64,000 nucleotides of DNA. Origin: JAAETI01 sp965368515. Its GTDB lineage: Bacteria > Actinomycetota > Acidimicrobiia > Spongiisociales > UBA5794. Position 1 is the first letter of the stretch. Each line of letters begins with the position of its first letter. Under the pieces are notes generated by a model. That model searched no databases, was not told where the DNA came from, and saw only the letters and a program-made list of their open reading frames with translations. Below are positions 16,055 through 23,235 of this stretch, one piece after another. The stretch covers positions 1-64,000 of the forward strand of contig CBDUNF010000001.1 in NCBI GenBank assembly GCA_965368515.1, in the 5' to 3' direction. Position numbers and translations under genes: made by a program.

Positions 16055-17128
16055 GTGACTGAAGAGATTCGCTACGGCGTGATCGGCACCGGGATGATGG
16101 GTTTGGAGCACATCAACAATGTGAACGCCATCGAAGGCGCCCACGTCGTGGCTATCTCCGATCCGGATCCCCAGTCGCGCAAGTTCGGCAAAAACACAGC
16201 ACGACTCGACGATGACATGGTCTTCACGGATCACAAGGACCTGTTGGCGGCAGGGGTGTGCGATGCGGTGGTTCTCGTATCACCCAACCACACCCACGCC
16301 GACATCATGGAGGACATACTCGCCACCGACGTTCATGTGTTGGTGGAGAAACCCCTGGGGACCACCGTCGACGAGTGTCGCCGCATTCTCAAGGCTGCGG
16401 AAGGGCACAGGGGCATCGTGTGGATGGGGCTCGAGTATCGGTACAAGCCGCCGATCCAGGCTCTGATCGATGAGGTTCGGTCCGGTGCGGTTGGCAACAT
16501 CAAGATGGTCGCGATCCGCGAGCATCGCTTCCCGTTCCTCCCCAAGGTGGGAGATTGGAACAGGTTCAACCGGAACACCGGCGGCACATTGGTGGAGAAG
16601 TGCTGCCATTTCTTCGACCTGATGACACTCATTGCCGAGTCCAAGCCGACCCGTGTCTACGCGTCCGGTGGTCAGGATGTGAATCACCTCGAGGAGCGCT
16701 ACGACGGCGAAGTCCCCGACATCCTCGACAACGCCTATGTGATGGTGGATTTTGCGAACGGCATTCGGGCACTGCTGGACATCTGCATGTTCGCTGAGGG
16801 TTCCCGCAACGAACAAGAGCTGGCTGTCACCGGGGATATCGGCAAGGCCGAGTCCTTTGTGCCGGAGGCGATCATTCGGCTGGGCCGTCGCGCCGAACGC
16901 TCGTCCATAGAGCATCCGGTGTCTGATGATCACGTTGCGTTTCATGGACTCCATGAAGGCGCCAGCTATCTCGAGCACCTCGACTTCATCGATGCCATCC
17001 GCAATGACACGCCGCCCAAGGTGACGCTAGAAGACGGGCTGATGGCGGTTGCCGTCGGCCAGGCCGCCCACCTGTCGATCGAGGAGAGCCGGCCGGTGAT
17101 GCTGGCCGAGGTCCTCGGCGACTCTTAG
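16055..17128 (+). CDS. Gfo/Idh/MocA-family oxidoreductase; possible NAD-dependent glycosidase
   Basis: The 357-residue product has the N-terminal Rossmann domain (GTGMMG at 11-16, EKP at 98-100) and a C-terminal Gfo/Idh alpha/beta domain with a conserved Cys/His segment (VEKCCHFFD near 183-191). Members oxidise sugars or cyclitols. One branch (GH188) consists of NAD-dependent sulfoquinovosidases that hydrolyse sulfoquinovosyl glycerol by transient oxidation. No conventional GH31 sulfoquinovosidase lies here, so this protein could fill that step, or it could epimerise or oxidise the free sugar. The start is GTG, 13 bases after the preceding stop with AGGAGCGA upstream. Confidence 0.8.
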   Translation: MTEEIRYGVIGTGMMGLEHINNVNAIEGAHVVAISDPDPQSRKFGKNTARLDDDMVFTDHKDLLAAGVCDAVVLVSPNHTHADIMEDILATDVHVLVEKPLGTTVDECRRILKAAEGHRGIVWMGLEYRYKPPIQALIDEVRSGAVGNIKMVAIREHRFPFLPKVGDWNRFNRNTGGTLVEKCCHFFDLMTLIAESKPTRVYASGGQDVNHLEERYDGEVPDILDNAYVMVDFANGIRALLDICMFAEGSRNEQELAVTGDIGKAESFVPEAIIRLGRRAERSSIEHPVSDDHVAFHGLHEGASYLEHLDFIDAIRNDTPPKVTLEDGLMAVAVGQAAHLSIEESRPVMLAEVLGDS

Positions 17129-17158
17129 GAACCAAACAAACCGGGAGTGAGGAAACAA

Positions 17159-17443
17159 ATGAAACCGGACATCGTCATCCACGACCCCACCGACTCAGTC
17201 GGTGTTGCGGTAGTGGAAGGGATCGAGGCAGGCCAGGAATTGGCCGTCTGGATCATGGACACAAATGAGAACACATCGATCGTCTCGAAGGACCCGATCC
17301 CGCTCGGGCACAAGATCGCCATGGTCGATCTCGCCGAGGGCGATACGTTGATCAAGTACGGATATGACATTGGCAAGGTCGTGGCGTCCACCCCTACGGG
17401 TCACCATGTCCATGTTCACAATGTCAAGACAAAGAAGTGGTAG
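17159..17443 (+). CDS. suyA: SAF-domain subunit, SuyA-like ((2R)-sulfolactate sulfo-lyase alpha)
   Basis: This 94-residue SAF-domain protein is the small partner of an UxaA/SuyB-type lyase. The ending HHVHVHNVKTKKW and the internal PLGHKIA and DTLIKYG motifs match the small subunit of the altronate-dehydratase superfamily. The HN-K-T-basic-W ending is what I recall for SuyA rather than for the SAF part of altronate dehydratases. I chose the ATG at 17159, six bases after GGGAGTGAGG, over an in-frame GTG at 17147. It is 10 bases ahead of the large subunit. Confidence 0.75.
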   Translation: MKPDIVIHDPTDSVGVAVVEGIEAGQELAVWIMDTNENTSIVSKDPIPLGHKIAMVDLAEGDTLIKYGYDIGKVVASTPTGHHVHVHNVKTKKW

Positions 17444-17453
17444 GGGGTCGACG

Positions 17454-18617
17454 ATGACAGCAACAATCAAGGCATACCGGCGCGAGAACGGTCGCGTCGG
17501 TATTCGCAACCATGTGATCATCCTGCCGGTCGATGACATCTCGAACGCATGCGTGGAGAAGGTCGCCAACAACATCTGTGGCACCCTCGCATTGCCGCAC
17601 GCCTACGGTCGCCTCCAATTCGGCGCCGACCTCGAGCTCACCTTTGACACGCTCATCGGTACTGGCGCCAACCCGAACGTTGCCGCCGCCATCGTCATCG
17701 GCATCGAGCCAAAGTGGACCCAGCGCGTCGTCGACGGCATCGCAGCCACTGGCAAGCCCGTCGCCGGGTTCTCCATCGAGGAACACGGCGATCTCGAGAT
17801 CGCTGCCGTTGCCGGACGCAAGGCTCAGGAGTTCGTGCAATGGGCGACTGAGTTGCAGCGCGAAGACGTTCCGCTGAGCGACCTGTGGATCGCCACCAAG
17901 TGCGGAGAATCCGACACGACCTCCGGTCTGGCCTCCAACCCGACGGTCGGGAACATGTTCGACAAGCTCGAACCCCAGGGCAACTATCTGTGCTTTGGCG
18001 AGACTTCCGAGTTGACGGGTGCCGAGATGGTCTGCGCCGACCGGGCCGCCACGCCTGAGGTGCGGCAGAAGTTCCTCGACACGTGGAACCGCTACAACGA
18101 CATGATCAATCTCCACAAGACGAGTGATCTGTCCGATAGCCAGCCGACGGCAGGCAATATCGCCGGCGGTCTCACCACCATCGAAGAGAAGGCCTTCGGC
18201 AACTTCCAGAAGATCGGCAAGGAGTGCAAGTACATCGACGTTCTCGAGCCGGCGCAAGCGCCGACCAAGGGTCCGGGTCTGTACTTCATGGATACATCGT
18301 CGGCGGCTGCCGAGTGCAACACGCTTCAGGCCGCAGCCGGTTTTGCGTTGCACATTTTTACCACCGGTCAGGGCAACATCATCGGTCATCCGATCATGCC
18401 TGTGGTCAAGGTGACGGCCAACCCGAAGACCGCCCGCCTGATGGCCGACCATGTCGATCTCGACGTATCCGGTCTGCTCAGCGGTGAAATGGTCCTGGAC
18501 GAAGCCGGTGATCAGCTCATCGACATGGTGATCCGCACCGCCAACGGTCGGAACACCGCAGCCGAAACCCTCGGCCATCGTGAGTTCATCTTCACGAAGC
18601 TGTATCAGTCGGCCTAA
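17454..18617 (+). CDS. suyB: UxaA-family large subunit, SuyB-like ((2R)-sulfolactate sulfo-lyase beta)
   Basis: The 387-residue product is the large subunit of an UxaA-superfamily lyase. It begins with YRRENGRVGIRNHV, has CGESDTTSGLASNP at about 150-163, a GNIAGGLTTIEEK motif near 237-249, SAAAEC, a TTGQGN loop and the ending GHREFIFTKLYQSA. Altronate and galactarate dehydratases have GSDA at the first of these positions; the GESDTT form and the -TKLYxSA ending resemble sulfolactate sulfo-lyase, which splits (R)-sulfolactate into pyruvate and sulfite using iron. My recall of SuyB is from memory, so subfamily assignment needs an alignment. Confidence 0.72.
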   Translation: MTATIKAYRRENGRVGIRNHVIILPVDDISNACVEKVANNICGTLALPHAYGRLQFGADLELTFDTLIGTGANPNVAAAIVIGIEPKWTQRVVDGIAATGKPVAGFSIEEHGDLEIAAVAGRKAQEFVQWATELQREDVPLSDLWIATKCGESDTTSGLASNPTVGNMFDKLEPQGNYLCFGETSELTGAEMVCADRAATPEVRQKFLDTWNRYNDMINLHKTSDLSDSQPTAGNIAGGLTTIEEKAFGNFQKIGKECKYIDVLEPAQAPTKGPGLYFMDTSSAAAECNTLQAAAGFALHIFTTGQGNIIGHPIMPVVKVTANPKTARLMADHVDLDVSGLLSGEMVLDEAGDQLIDMVIRTANGRNTAAETLGHREFIFTKLYQSA

Positions 18618-18654
18618 GACAACAAGGAGCGTCCCTCCCCGGCCTTTCGGGCGG

Positions 18655-18680
18655 CTCCCCCTCCCGAACGGGAGGGGGAG
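18655..18680. repeat. Perfect 12-bp palindromic hairpin in the suyB-LDH2 spacer
   Basis: CTCCCCCTCCCG and CGGGAGGGGGAG are separated by AA. The 169-base spacer around it is rich in further G-run/C-run inverted repeats, for example GGCGGGGAGGGGG downstream and CCTCTCCCC. With no T-tract it is more likely an intra-operon RNA stabiliser or a short interspersed palindrome than a terminator. Confidence 0.6.
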
Positions 18681-18786
18681 TTACCTCTCCCCACTGGGGA
18701 CGTGCCGTGCGAAGCAGAGGCGGGGAGGGGGCTGATGAGATCAGCTGCAAGGTCGATTACATCGAACTCCATGGACAAGGAACATC

Positions 18787-19782
18787 ATGATCCGCACCGC
18801 GACGGAATTGGAACAACTCGCAACCAAGGTCTTGGTGAAGGCAGGTACCGCCGAACCGGCGGCTCGCTCGACGGCGAAGGCACTTGTTCGCGCCAATCGT
18901 GACGGACTCAGCTCGCACGGGCTAGCCCGGCTCAAGGCTTACTCGGCGCAGGTCGCGGCCGGCAAGGTTGCCGGGGCAGCGGTCCCTGAGCTGGAGAAGC
19001 TTGGCCCCTCGGCCGCTCGTATCGATGCCAAAGAGGGCTTTGCTTTCCCTGCGTTTGATATGGCGATCGAGGCTCTGGTCGAGATGACGTCGGAGACACC
19101 GGTCGCCGGGATCTCGGTTACCAATTCTCATCACTTCGGTGTCGCCGGTCACCATGTCGAACGCCTTGCCAAGCACGGGGTCGTTGGCCTTGTCTTTGGT
19201 AACTCACCCTCCGCTATTGCACCGTGGGGTGGCTCCCGACCTTTGTTTGGAACCAACCCGATTGCGTTCGGGTTTCCCCGTGCCGATACCGATCCGGTCG
19301 TGGTGGATCTGTCCCTTTCCAAGCAGGCTCGGGGCAAGGTGATGCTCGCTGCTCAGGAGGGCCGCGACATACCTGAAGGTTGGGCGATCGACTCCGATGG
19401 CAACGCGACGACGGATCCCAAGGCGGCTCTCGGCGGTTCGATGTTGCCTCTTGGCGACGCCAAGGGAGCGGCGTTGGTGTTGGCGGTCGAGATCATGGCT
19501 GCCGCGATGACGGGTGCCCACTTCGGATACGAGGCGAGCTCGTTCTTCGACGACAAGGGTGGCCCGCCCCGGGTCGGCCAATTCATTCTCGGCTTCAATC
19601 CAGGTCCGCTGAGCGGTGGTAGCTACGCCGAACGACTCGAAGTGTTGCTGTCCGCCGTCACGGACCAGCCGGGGACCCGGCTGCCCGGAGCTCGCCGTGT
19701 CCGCGTGCGTATCGAGTCGGCGGCAAACGGGATCGAGATTCCCGATGATCTGTTCCATTGGATGGAGAGTGCGGTCGGGTAG
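18787..19782 (+). CDS. LDH2/MDH2-family dehydrogenase; candidate (R)-sulfolactate dehydrogenase (ComC-like)
   Basis: This 331-residue protein belongs to the malate/L-lactate dehydrogenase 2 family, NAD(P)-dependent oxidoreductases without a Rossmann fold. Signatures are the SSHGLARLKAY segment at 38-48 with its His, TNSHHFGVAGHHVE near 111-124, FGNSPSAIAPWGG, and GTNPIAFGFPR. ComC, the (R)-sulfolactate dehydrogenase, is a member, as are ureidoglycolate and diketogulonate reductases. With the upstream D-hydroxyacid dehydrogenase it could invert sulfolactate through sulfopyruvate. It lies 169 bases after suyB, the longest gap in the operon, and ends the collinear run. Confidence 0.8.
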   Translation: MIRTATELEQLATKVLVKAGTAEPAARSTAKALVRANRDGLSSHGLARLKAYSAQVAAGKVAGAAVPELEKLGPSAARIDAKEGFAFPAFDMAIEALVEMTSETPVAGISVTNSHHFGVAGHHVERLAKHGVVGLVFGNSPSAIAPWGGSRPLFGTNPIAFGFPRADTDPVVVDLSLSKQARGKVMLAAQEGRDIPEGWAIDSDGNATTDPKAALGGSMLPLGDAKGAALVLAVEIMAAAMTGAHFGYEASSFFDDKGGPPRVGQFILGFNPGPLSGGSYAERLEVLLSAVTDQPGTRLPGARRVRVRIESAANGIEIPDDLFHWMESAVG

Positions 19783-19797
19783 CAGCAGACTCCCCAC

Positions 19798-20481
19798 TCA
19801 GTTCGTGCCGCGGCGAAGTTCAGGCGTCTGTACCAATAGGTTGAGCCCCGCGGCGATCGCGAGTCCGATAAATGCGCCGGCGATCACATCAAGCGGATTA
19901 TGGGCGCCGAGGTAGATGCGGGCCAGGCCGTTGAGCGCAGCTAGCGAGTAAACGATCGCCATGCCCCGGCGGCCGACATATGGGGCCAGGAGCCCCGCAA
20001 GGACAAACGCAAAGATGGCGTGGCCGGACGGGAAGCCGAGCGGTGAGCTGTTGATCTCTCGGATTACCGCATCGGGGACCGAAAGGAAGGGCCGCTCTCG
20101 TTCAATGAGAGCCTTGACCAGCCACCACTCGATAGCGAACTTGAGCGGAATCGCCAGGCCCAGGGCAATGCCGAGACGGTACCTGCGGATCGCCAGCGCG
20201 GCCAGAGCAGCGAGAGCGACAAAAGCAAGCGAGCCAAAGATCTGGAAAACCCACATCGGAGTCCTCAAGACGTTCGGCAAGCCGTTCACGGCATCGAACG
20301 CGGTCCTCTCGATATCGCTGACGTCGCCGTCGCGGACCACCCACATGCAGACGGCGAGTCCGAGAATCCCAACGGCCGCCACGGCGTAGTAGCGCCGTCT
20401 GTTGCGGGCAAACTGCACGGGTGCGCCCGACCGCAGGTGGGTGAGTGCCATTCCGCGGTGCGGAGCGTTCATTCTGGACAT
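19798..20481 (-). CDS. PAP2-superfamily membrane phosphatase
   Basis: The 227-residue product has six hydrophobic helices and all three phosphatase motifs of the type 2 phosphatidic-acid phosphatase family: KALIERERP, PSGHA and a degenerate SLAALNGLARIYLGAHNPLDV with catalytic His and Asp. It probably dephosphorylates a lipid pyrophosphate such as undecaprenyl pyrophosphate, or phosphatidic acid, at the membrane. I chose the ATG at 20481 behind GAGGAGGG; an ATG three codons later is nearly as good. It converges on the LDH2 gene, with 15 bases between the stops. Confidence 0.85.
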   Translation of the reverse strand: MSRMNAPHRGMALTHLRSGAPVQFARNRRRYYAVAAVGILGLAVCMWVVRDGDVSDIERTAFDAVNGLPNVLRTPMWVFQIFGSLAFVALAALAALAIRRYRLGIALGLAIPLKFAIEWWLVKALIERERPFLSVPDAVIREINSSPLGFPSGHAIFAFVLAGLLAPYVGRRGMAIVYSLAALNGLARIYLGAHNPLDVIAGAFIGLAIAAGLNLLVQTPELRRGTN

Positions 20482-20566
20482 CCGCCCTCCTCGCAGTGGC
20501 AGGGTCACCCGTCCAGCGTAGATCAACCGAGTGGGGCGTTAGCGGACGGCTTAGGGGCCCTGGTCG

Positions 20567-20800
20567 CTACTCGTCAGATTGGGCTTGCCGGGTGAAGTAG
20601 TGGAATGGATACCAGGTGAGCACGTAGGTCCAGCCGTCGGCCTCGTACCGCTTGATGACCGGCGCCGCCTGCAGCGCGGTCACGCTGATGTTCTCGTGGG
20701 GGACTCCGCGAGGCGAGAAGTACAGCTTGTGGGGTCGTCAAGATGTCCTTGACATGGATGATCCACCTCGGCGGCTTGCGGCGCTCGGACCTCAGGTAAC
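20567..20800 (-). pseudogene. Remnant of an unidentified gene, frameshifted
   Basis: The 310-base gap between the PAP2 and TauE genes reads as protein-like sequence on the minus strand if one shift near 20735 is allowed. The first part ends RRKPPRWIIHVKDILTTP; the second reads HKLYFSPRGVPHENISV and continues to ADGWTYVLTWYPFHYFTR before a stop at 20567. The aromatic-rich ending is unlike random out-of-frame translation. I cannot name the family. The 5' end overlaps the 3' end of the TauE gene, so most of the original gene is lost. Confidence 0.4.
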
Positions 20801-21505
20801 CAACAGCACGAGCGCACCGGTTATGAGAAGGGTGGTTGTGATGCGATCGAACATGTCGCGGTCGAGCCTGCCGACCACGGCTCGCCCGATGATGACTCCG
20901 ACCGGGATCGCAAGCCAGGCGTACCAGGTTGATGCGATCAGATCACCGTCGAACAGGCCCGCCAGGAAATAGGCCGGCACCTTCAGCATGTTGGTGACCG
21001 TGAACAGGGCGGCAGAGGTCGCAACGAATTTCCGGGGAGGTAGGTCGGTTGTCAACAGGTAGGCGAGCACCGGCGGCCCGCCGAGGTGGGCAACGGCGGA
21101 GCTAACGCCTGCGACGAACCCGGCCGGCCAGGCTCGCGTCATTGCGAGATGCGCGGCCACCCGGGTCTTGGTGATGAGGTAATACGCCGCAAAGATCAAC
21201 ATCGCAATGGCGATGAGGTTGCGCAACGCCGGCTCGCTGATGTTGCCGAGAATGGTGCTGCCCAGGGCGATCCCCACGACGCTGGCCGCCAGCAGCCGAA
21301 GCACGATCGGCGTGACCCACTGTCGCCAGTGAGCGGTGATGGTGAACCAATCGGCGACAATCAGCATGGGCAGCAACAGCCCGATCGCATCGTCTGCCGG
21401 CAAAGACAGCGCAACCAGCACCGTGACAAACGGTGACAGCGTCCCTCCGACGCCAGCCTTGCTGAAGCCGATCAGAAACGCAGCGATGGCGGTGACTATG
21501 AGCAC
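20792..21505 (-). CDS. TauE/SafE-family anion exporter (candidate sulfite exporter)
   Basis: The 237-residue integral membrane protein has about eight helices in two half-repeats. FLIGFSKAGVGGTL near residues 11-24 and the matching GFVAGVSSAVAHLGGPPVL at about 128-146 are the paired signature of the TauE/SafE (DUF81) family. Characterised members export sulfite, sulfoacetate or other sulfonates produced in organosulfonate breakdown. The gene is on the opposite strand from the SuyAB-like operon, about 1 kb past its end, where a sulfite exporter would be useful. It is separated from it by a PAP2 gene, so the link is inferred. Confidence 0.8.
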   Translation of the reverse strand: MLIVTAIAAFLIGFSKAGVGGTLSPFVTVLVALSLPADDAIGLLLPMLIVADWFTITAHWRQWVTPIVLRLLAASVVGIALGSTILGNISEPALRNLIAIAMLIFAAYYLITKTRVAAHLAMTRAWPAGFVAGVSSAVAHLGGPPVLAYLLTTDLPPRKFVATSAALFTVTNMLKVPAYFLAGLFDGDLIASTWYAWLAIPVGVIIGRAVVGRLDRDMFDRITTTLLITGALVLLVT

Positions 21506-21526
21506 CGCGGCACCCTACACCCCGAT

Positions 21527-21575
21527 GCTTCTTGCGTATCTGGTGTCCATATGTGGACGTGGTGTCCGCCAGAAC
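21527..21575 (+). repeat. 49-base interspersed palindromic repeat, copy 1
   Basis: This element is 47/49 identical to 38047-38095. It contains GTCCATATGTGGAC at its centre and is bracketed by TCTGG and CCAGA, so it can fold into a nested hairpin. It lies in the gap between the redoxin 3' end and the TauE start. Possible roles are a mobile palindromic element or a terminator. Confidence 0.7.
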
Positions 21576-21595
21576 TGAGAAACCCGGGAGCTCGA

Positions 21596-22162
21596 CTACC
21601 CGGGCTCGTTGCCCGGCTTCCACTTGATGCCGCAGCCCATCGACGGGTATTGATCTGACGGCTGCGCAGAGTCGGCGAGCACGGCATCGACGGCGGCTCG
21701 CAGGTCGGCACCGGTGACCGGAACGCCGGAGTTGGGACGTGACTCGTCGAACCGTCCGCGGTAGACGAGGCTGCGATCGGGACCGAACAGGAAGAAGTCC
21801 GGCGTGCATGCGGCGGTGTATGCCTTGGCGACATCCTGCGACGCGTCATAGAGAACGGGGAAGGTGTAGCCGACCTCTCTCGAAACGAGGCCGAGTTGCT
21901 CGGGGCCGTCGTCGGGGTACTGATCGGCGTTGTTGGAGCTAATGGCAATGATGTCGACGTCGCGGTCGGAATAGTCGCGCCCGAATTCGGCGAGGCCTGC
22001 CTGCACATGCTTTACGTATGGGCAGTGGTTGCAGATGAACATCACGACCAGCCCTTTGGCTGACAGGTCCCCCAAGGCGACCCGGCCCCCACCCACTGTG
22101 TCGGGCAGATCGAAATCGGGGGCGGTAGTTCCCAGGGACAACATGGTGGACTCGACGGCCAT
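21596..22162 (-). CDS. Thioredoxin-fold redoxin (AhpC/TSA-like)
   Basis: The 188-residue cytoplasmic protein has a peroxiredoxin/thioredoxin fold. It begins TTAPDFDLPDT, then shows the redox centre FICNHCPYVKHV at about 41-52 (CxxC with HCP), a DIIAISSNNADQYPDDGP segment and a conserved cis-Pro region at TAACTPDFFLFGPD. Members of this thioredoxin-family group are widespread and their targets unknown. A GAGGAGCCCAAAATG start is consistent. Nothing links it to the neighbouring systems. Confidence 0.82.
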   Translation of the reverse strand: MAVESTMLSLGTTAPDFDLPDTVGGGRVALGDLSAKGLVVMFICNHCPYVKHVQAGLAEFGRDYSDRDVDIIAISSNNADQYPDDGPEQLGLVSREVGYTFPVLYDASQDVAKAYTAACTPDFFLFGPDRSLVYRGRFDESRPNSGVPVTGADLRAAVDAVLADSAQPSDQYPSMGCGIKWKPGNEPG

Positions 22163-22239
22163 TTTGGGCTCCTCTTTGGTGCGTGTCTGCAGACTAGGTG
22201 CTGAGATGCCCTGGCTAGAACGCGCTGACCAGCAGACTC

Positions 22240-22770
22240 CTACTGAAGAATGGTGGTTGGGAAGCGGTAGACGTCAACGGGGGTCCGCGGTCCGATGCCG
22301 CCTTGCTGACGTGCCAGAGCGATCATCTCGTCAGCGGTGTCAGCGGTTCCGGGCAGCACCAAGCTGGATCGTCCGCCAGGCTTCTGGAGAAGAACCCCGT
22401 GTCTTGCCGGGTCGATCTCAGAAGGATCCTGCACCTCATCCGGTTCTCCGAGCAGATAGATGACGATGTGCAACCGATCCACCCTGGTGTCCCTCAGTGC
22501 CTTGAGGCTCGGATCGGATATCGCCGCAAGGACGGCGGCATGTGCGATCTCGCTTCGCAAGTTCTGTCGGGTGGAGGTGACTGAGCCGATCCGCCCGCGC
22601 AGCCGTCCCTCGCGGTTGCTCCGGCGGGGCGGGTCGTACACGGCGACGAAGACGCCGGATGGAGGCGGGTCGTTCCTCTCTGCATCTAGCTCGAGGATTT
22701 GCCCGGTATCCAGGTAGTGATGGATGGCCTTCCGAGCCACCCCAATGTATGGGTGCGCACCTTCATCCAC
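22240..22770 (-). CDS. AMMECR1-domain protein (AmmeMemoRadiSam system protein A-like)
   Basis: The 176-residue product has the AMMECR1 fold: RKAIHHYLDTG near 13-23, a GVFVAVYD strand, the hallmark LRGRIGS near 58-64 (LRGCIG in most homologues; here Cys is Arg), and a C-terminal TADEMIALARQQGGI helix. In many bacteria it is encoded beside Memo and radical-SAM genes; neither is present here. The molecular role is not established. The Cys-to-Arg change in the signature is unusual. Confidence 0.78.
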   Translation of the reverse strand: MDEGAHPYIGVARKAIHHYLDTGQILELDAERNDPPPSGVFVAVYDPPRRSNREGRLRGRIGSVTSTRQNLRSEIAHAAVLAAISDPSLKALRDTRVDRLHIVIYLLGEPDEVQDPSEIDPARHGVLLQKPGGRSSLVLPGTADTADEMIALARQQGGIGPRTPVDVYRFPTTILQ

Positions 22771-22843
22771 GCCGCCACCATATTGCAGCGAGGAAGCGGT
22801 GTGAAGTGCCGGTCAGCCGGTACTGAGAGTCAGATGGCCATAG

Positions 22844-23224
22844 CTAGTCGGCGATGCCGAGCGCCGTGGCGACCTTGTCGAGGTCGCTGGCGCCGATAAC
22901 GACCCGGTTGTCGAGAGCGACGTAGAAGATGAACAGCTTGGCGCCGGCGTCGGCGATCTTACGGGCCACTCGCCCAAACTCGCCGGGTCGGGGCACGACG
23001 TCGACCAGAAGTACCTTGCGGCGATCCATCGGGATGAAGCTCGCCGCCCGGAGCACCTCGTATGCATTGTCGGCGAGTTCGTCTTTGACAACGACGTGGA
23101 CGATTCGCCCTTCGAGGCGCGGGAAGGTGCACGAGGCTTCCATCTGGATGCCGGCTTGGCCGAGCGTCTCCCACAGCTCGGCAACCGCCCGGTCCTCTCC
23201 AACCACAAATGTGAGATCTTCCAT
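22844..23224 (-). CDS. Small ACT-domain-like protein, paralogue 1
   Basis: The 126-residue product contains an ACT-like ligand-binding pattern: an IVHVVVKDE strand (about 51-59), then RRKVLLVDVVPRPGEFGRV (about 78-96) matching the end of an ACT domain, with the Gly-turn PGEF. It has a clear paralogue at 29919-30302. No catalytic domain is attached, so it may be a standalone sensor that binds a small metabolite. It lies 11 bases after iolB, probably in its transcript. I chose ATG 23224 since the longer in-frame reading overlaps iolB. Confidence 0.65.
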   Translation of the reverse strand: MEDLTFVVGEDRAVAELWETLGQAGIQMEASCTFPRLEGRIVHVVVKDELADNAYEVLRAASFIPMDRRKVLLVDVVPRPGEFGRVARKIADAGAKLFIFYVALDNRVVIGASDLDKVATALGIAD

Positions 23225-23235
23225 GCTTGCTCTCC

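Noticed and set aside
17159..18617. Reading the SAF/UxaA pair as altronate dehydratase
   Set aside because: Kept as the alternative. The CGESDTT segment and -TKLYQSA ending, plus the SlcC/ComC-type neighbours and absence of uronate genes, favour SuyAB, but by eye I cannot exclude another hydroxyacid lyase.
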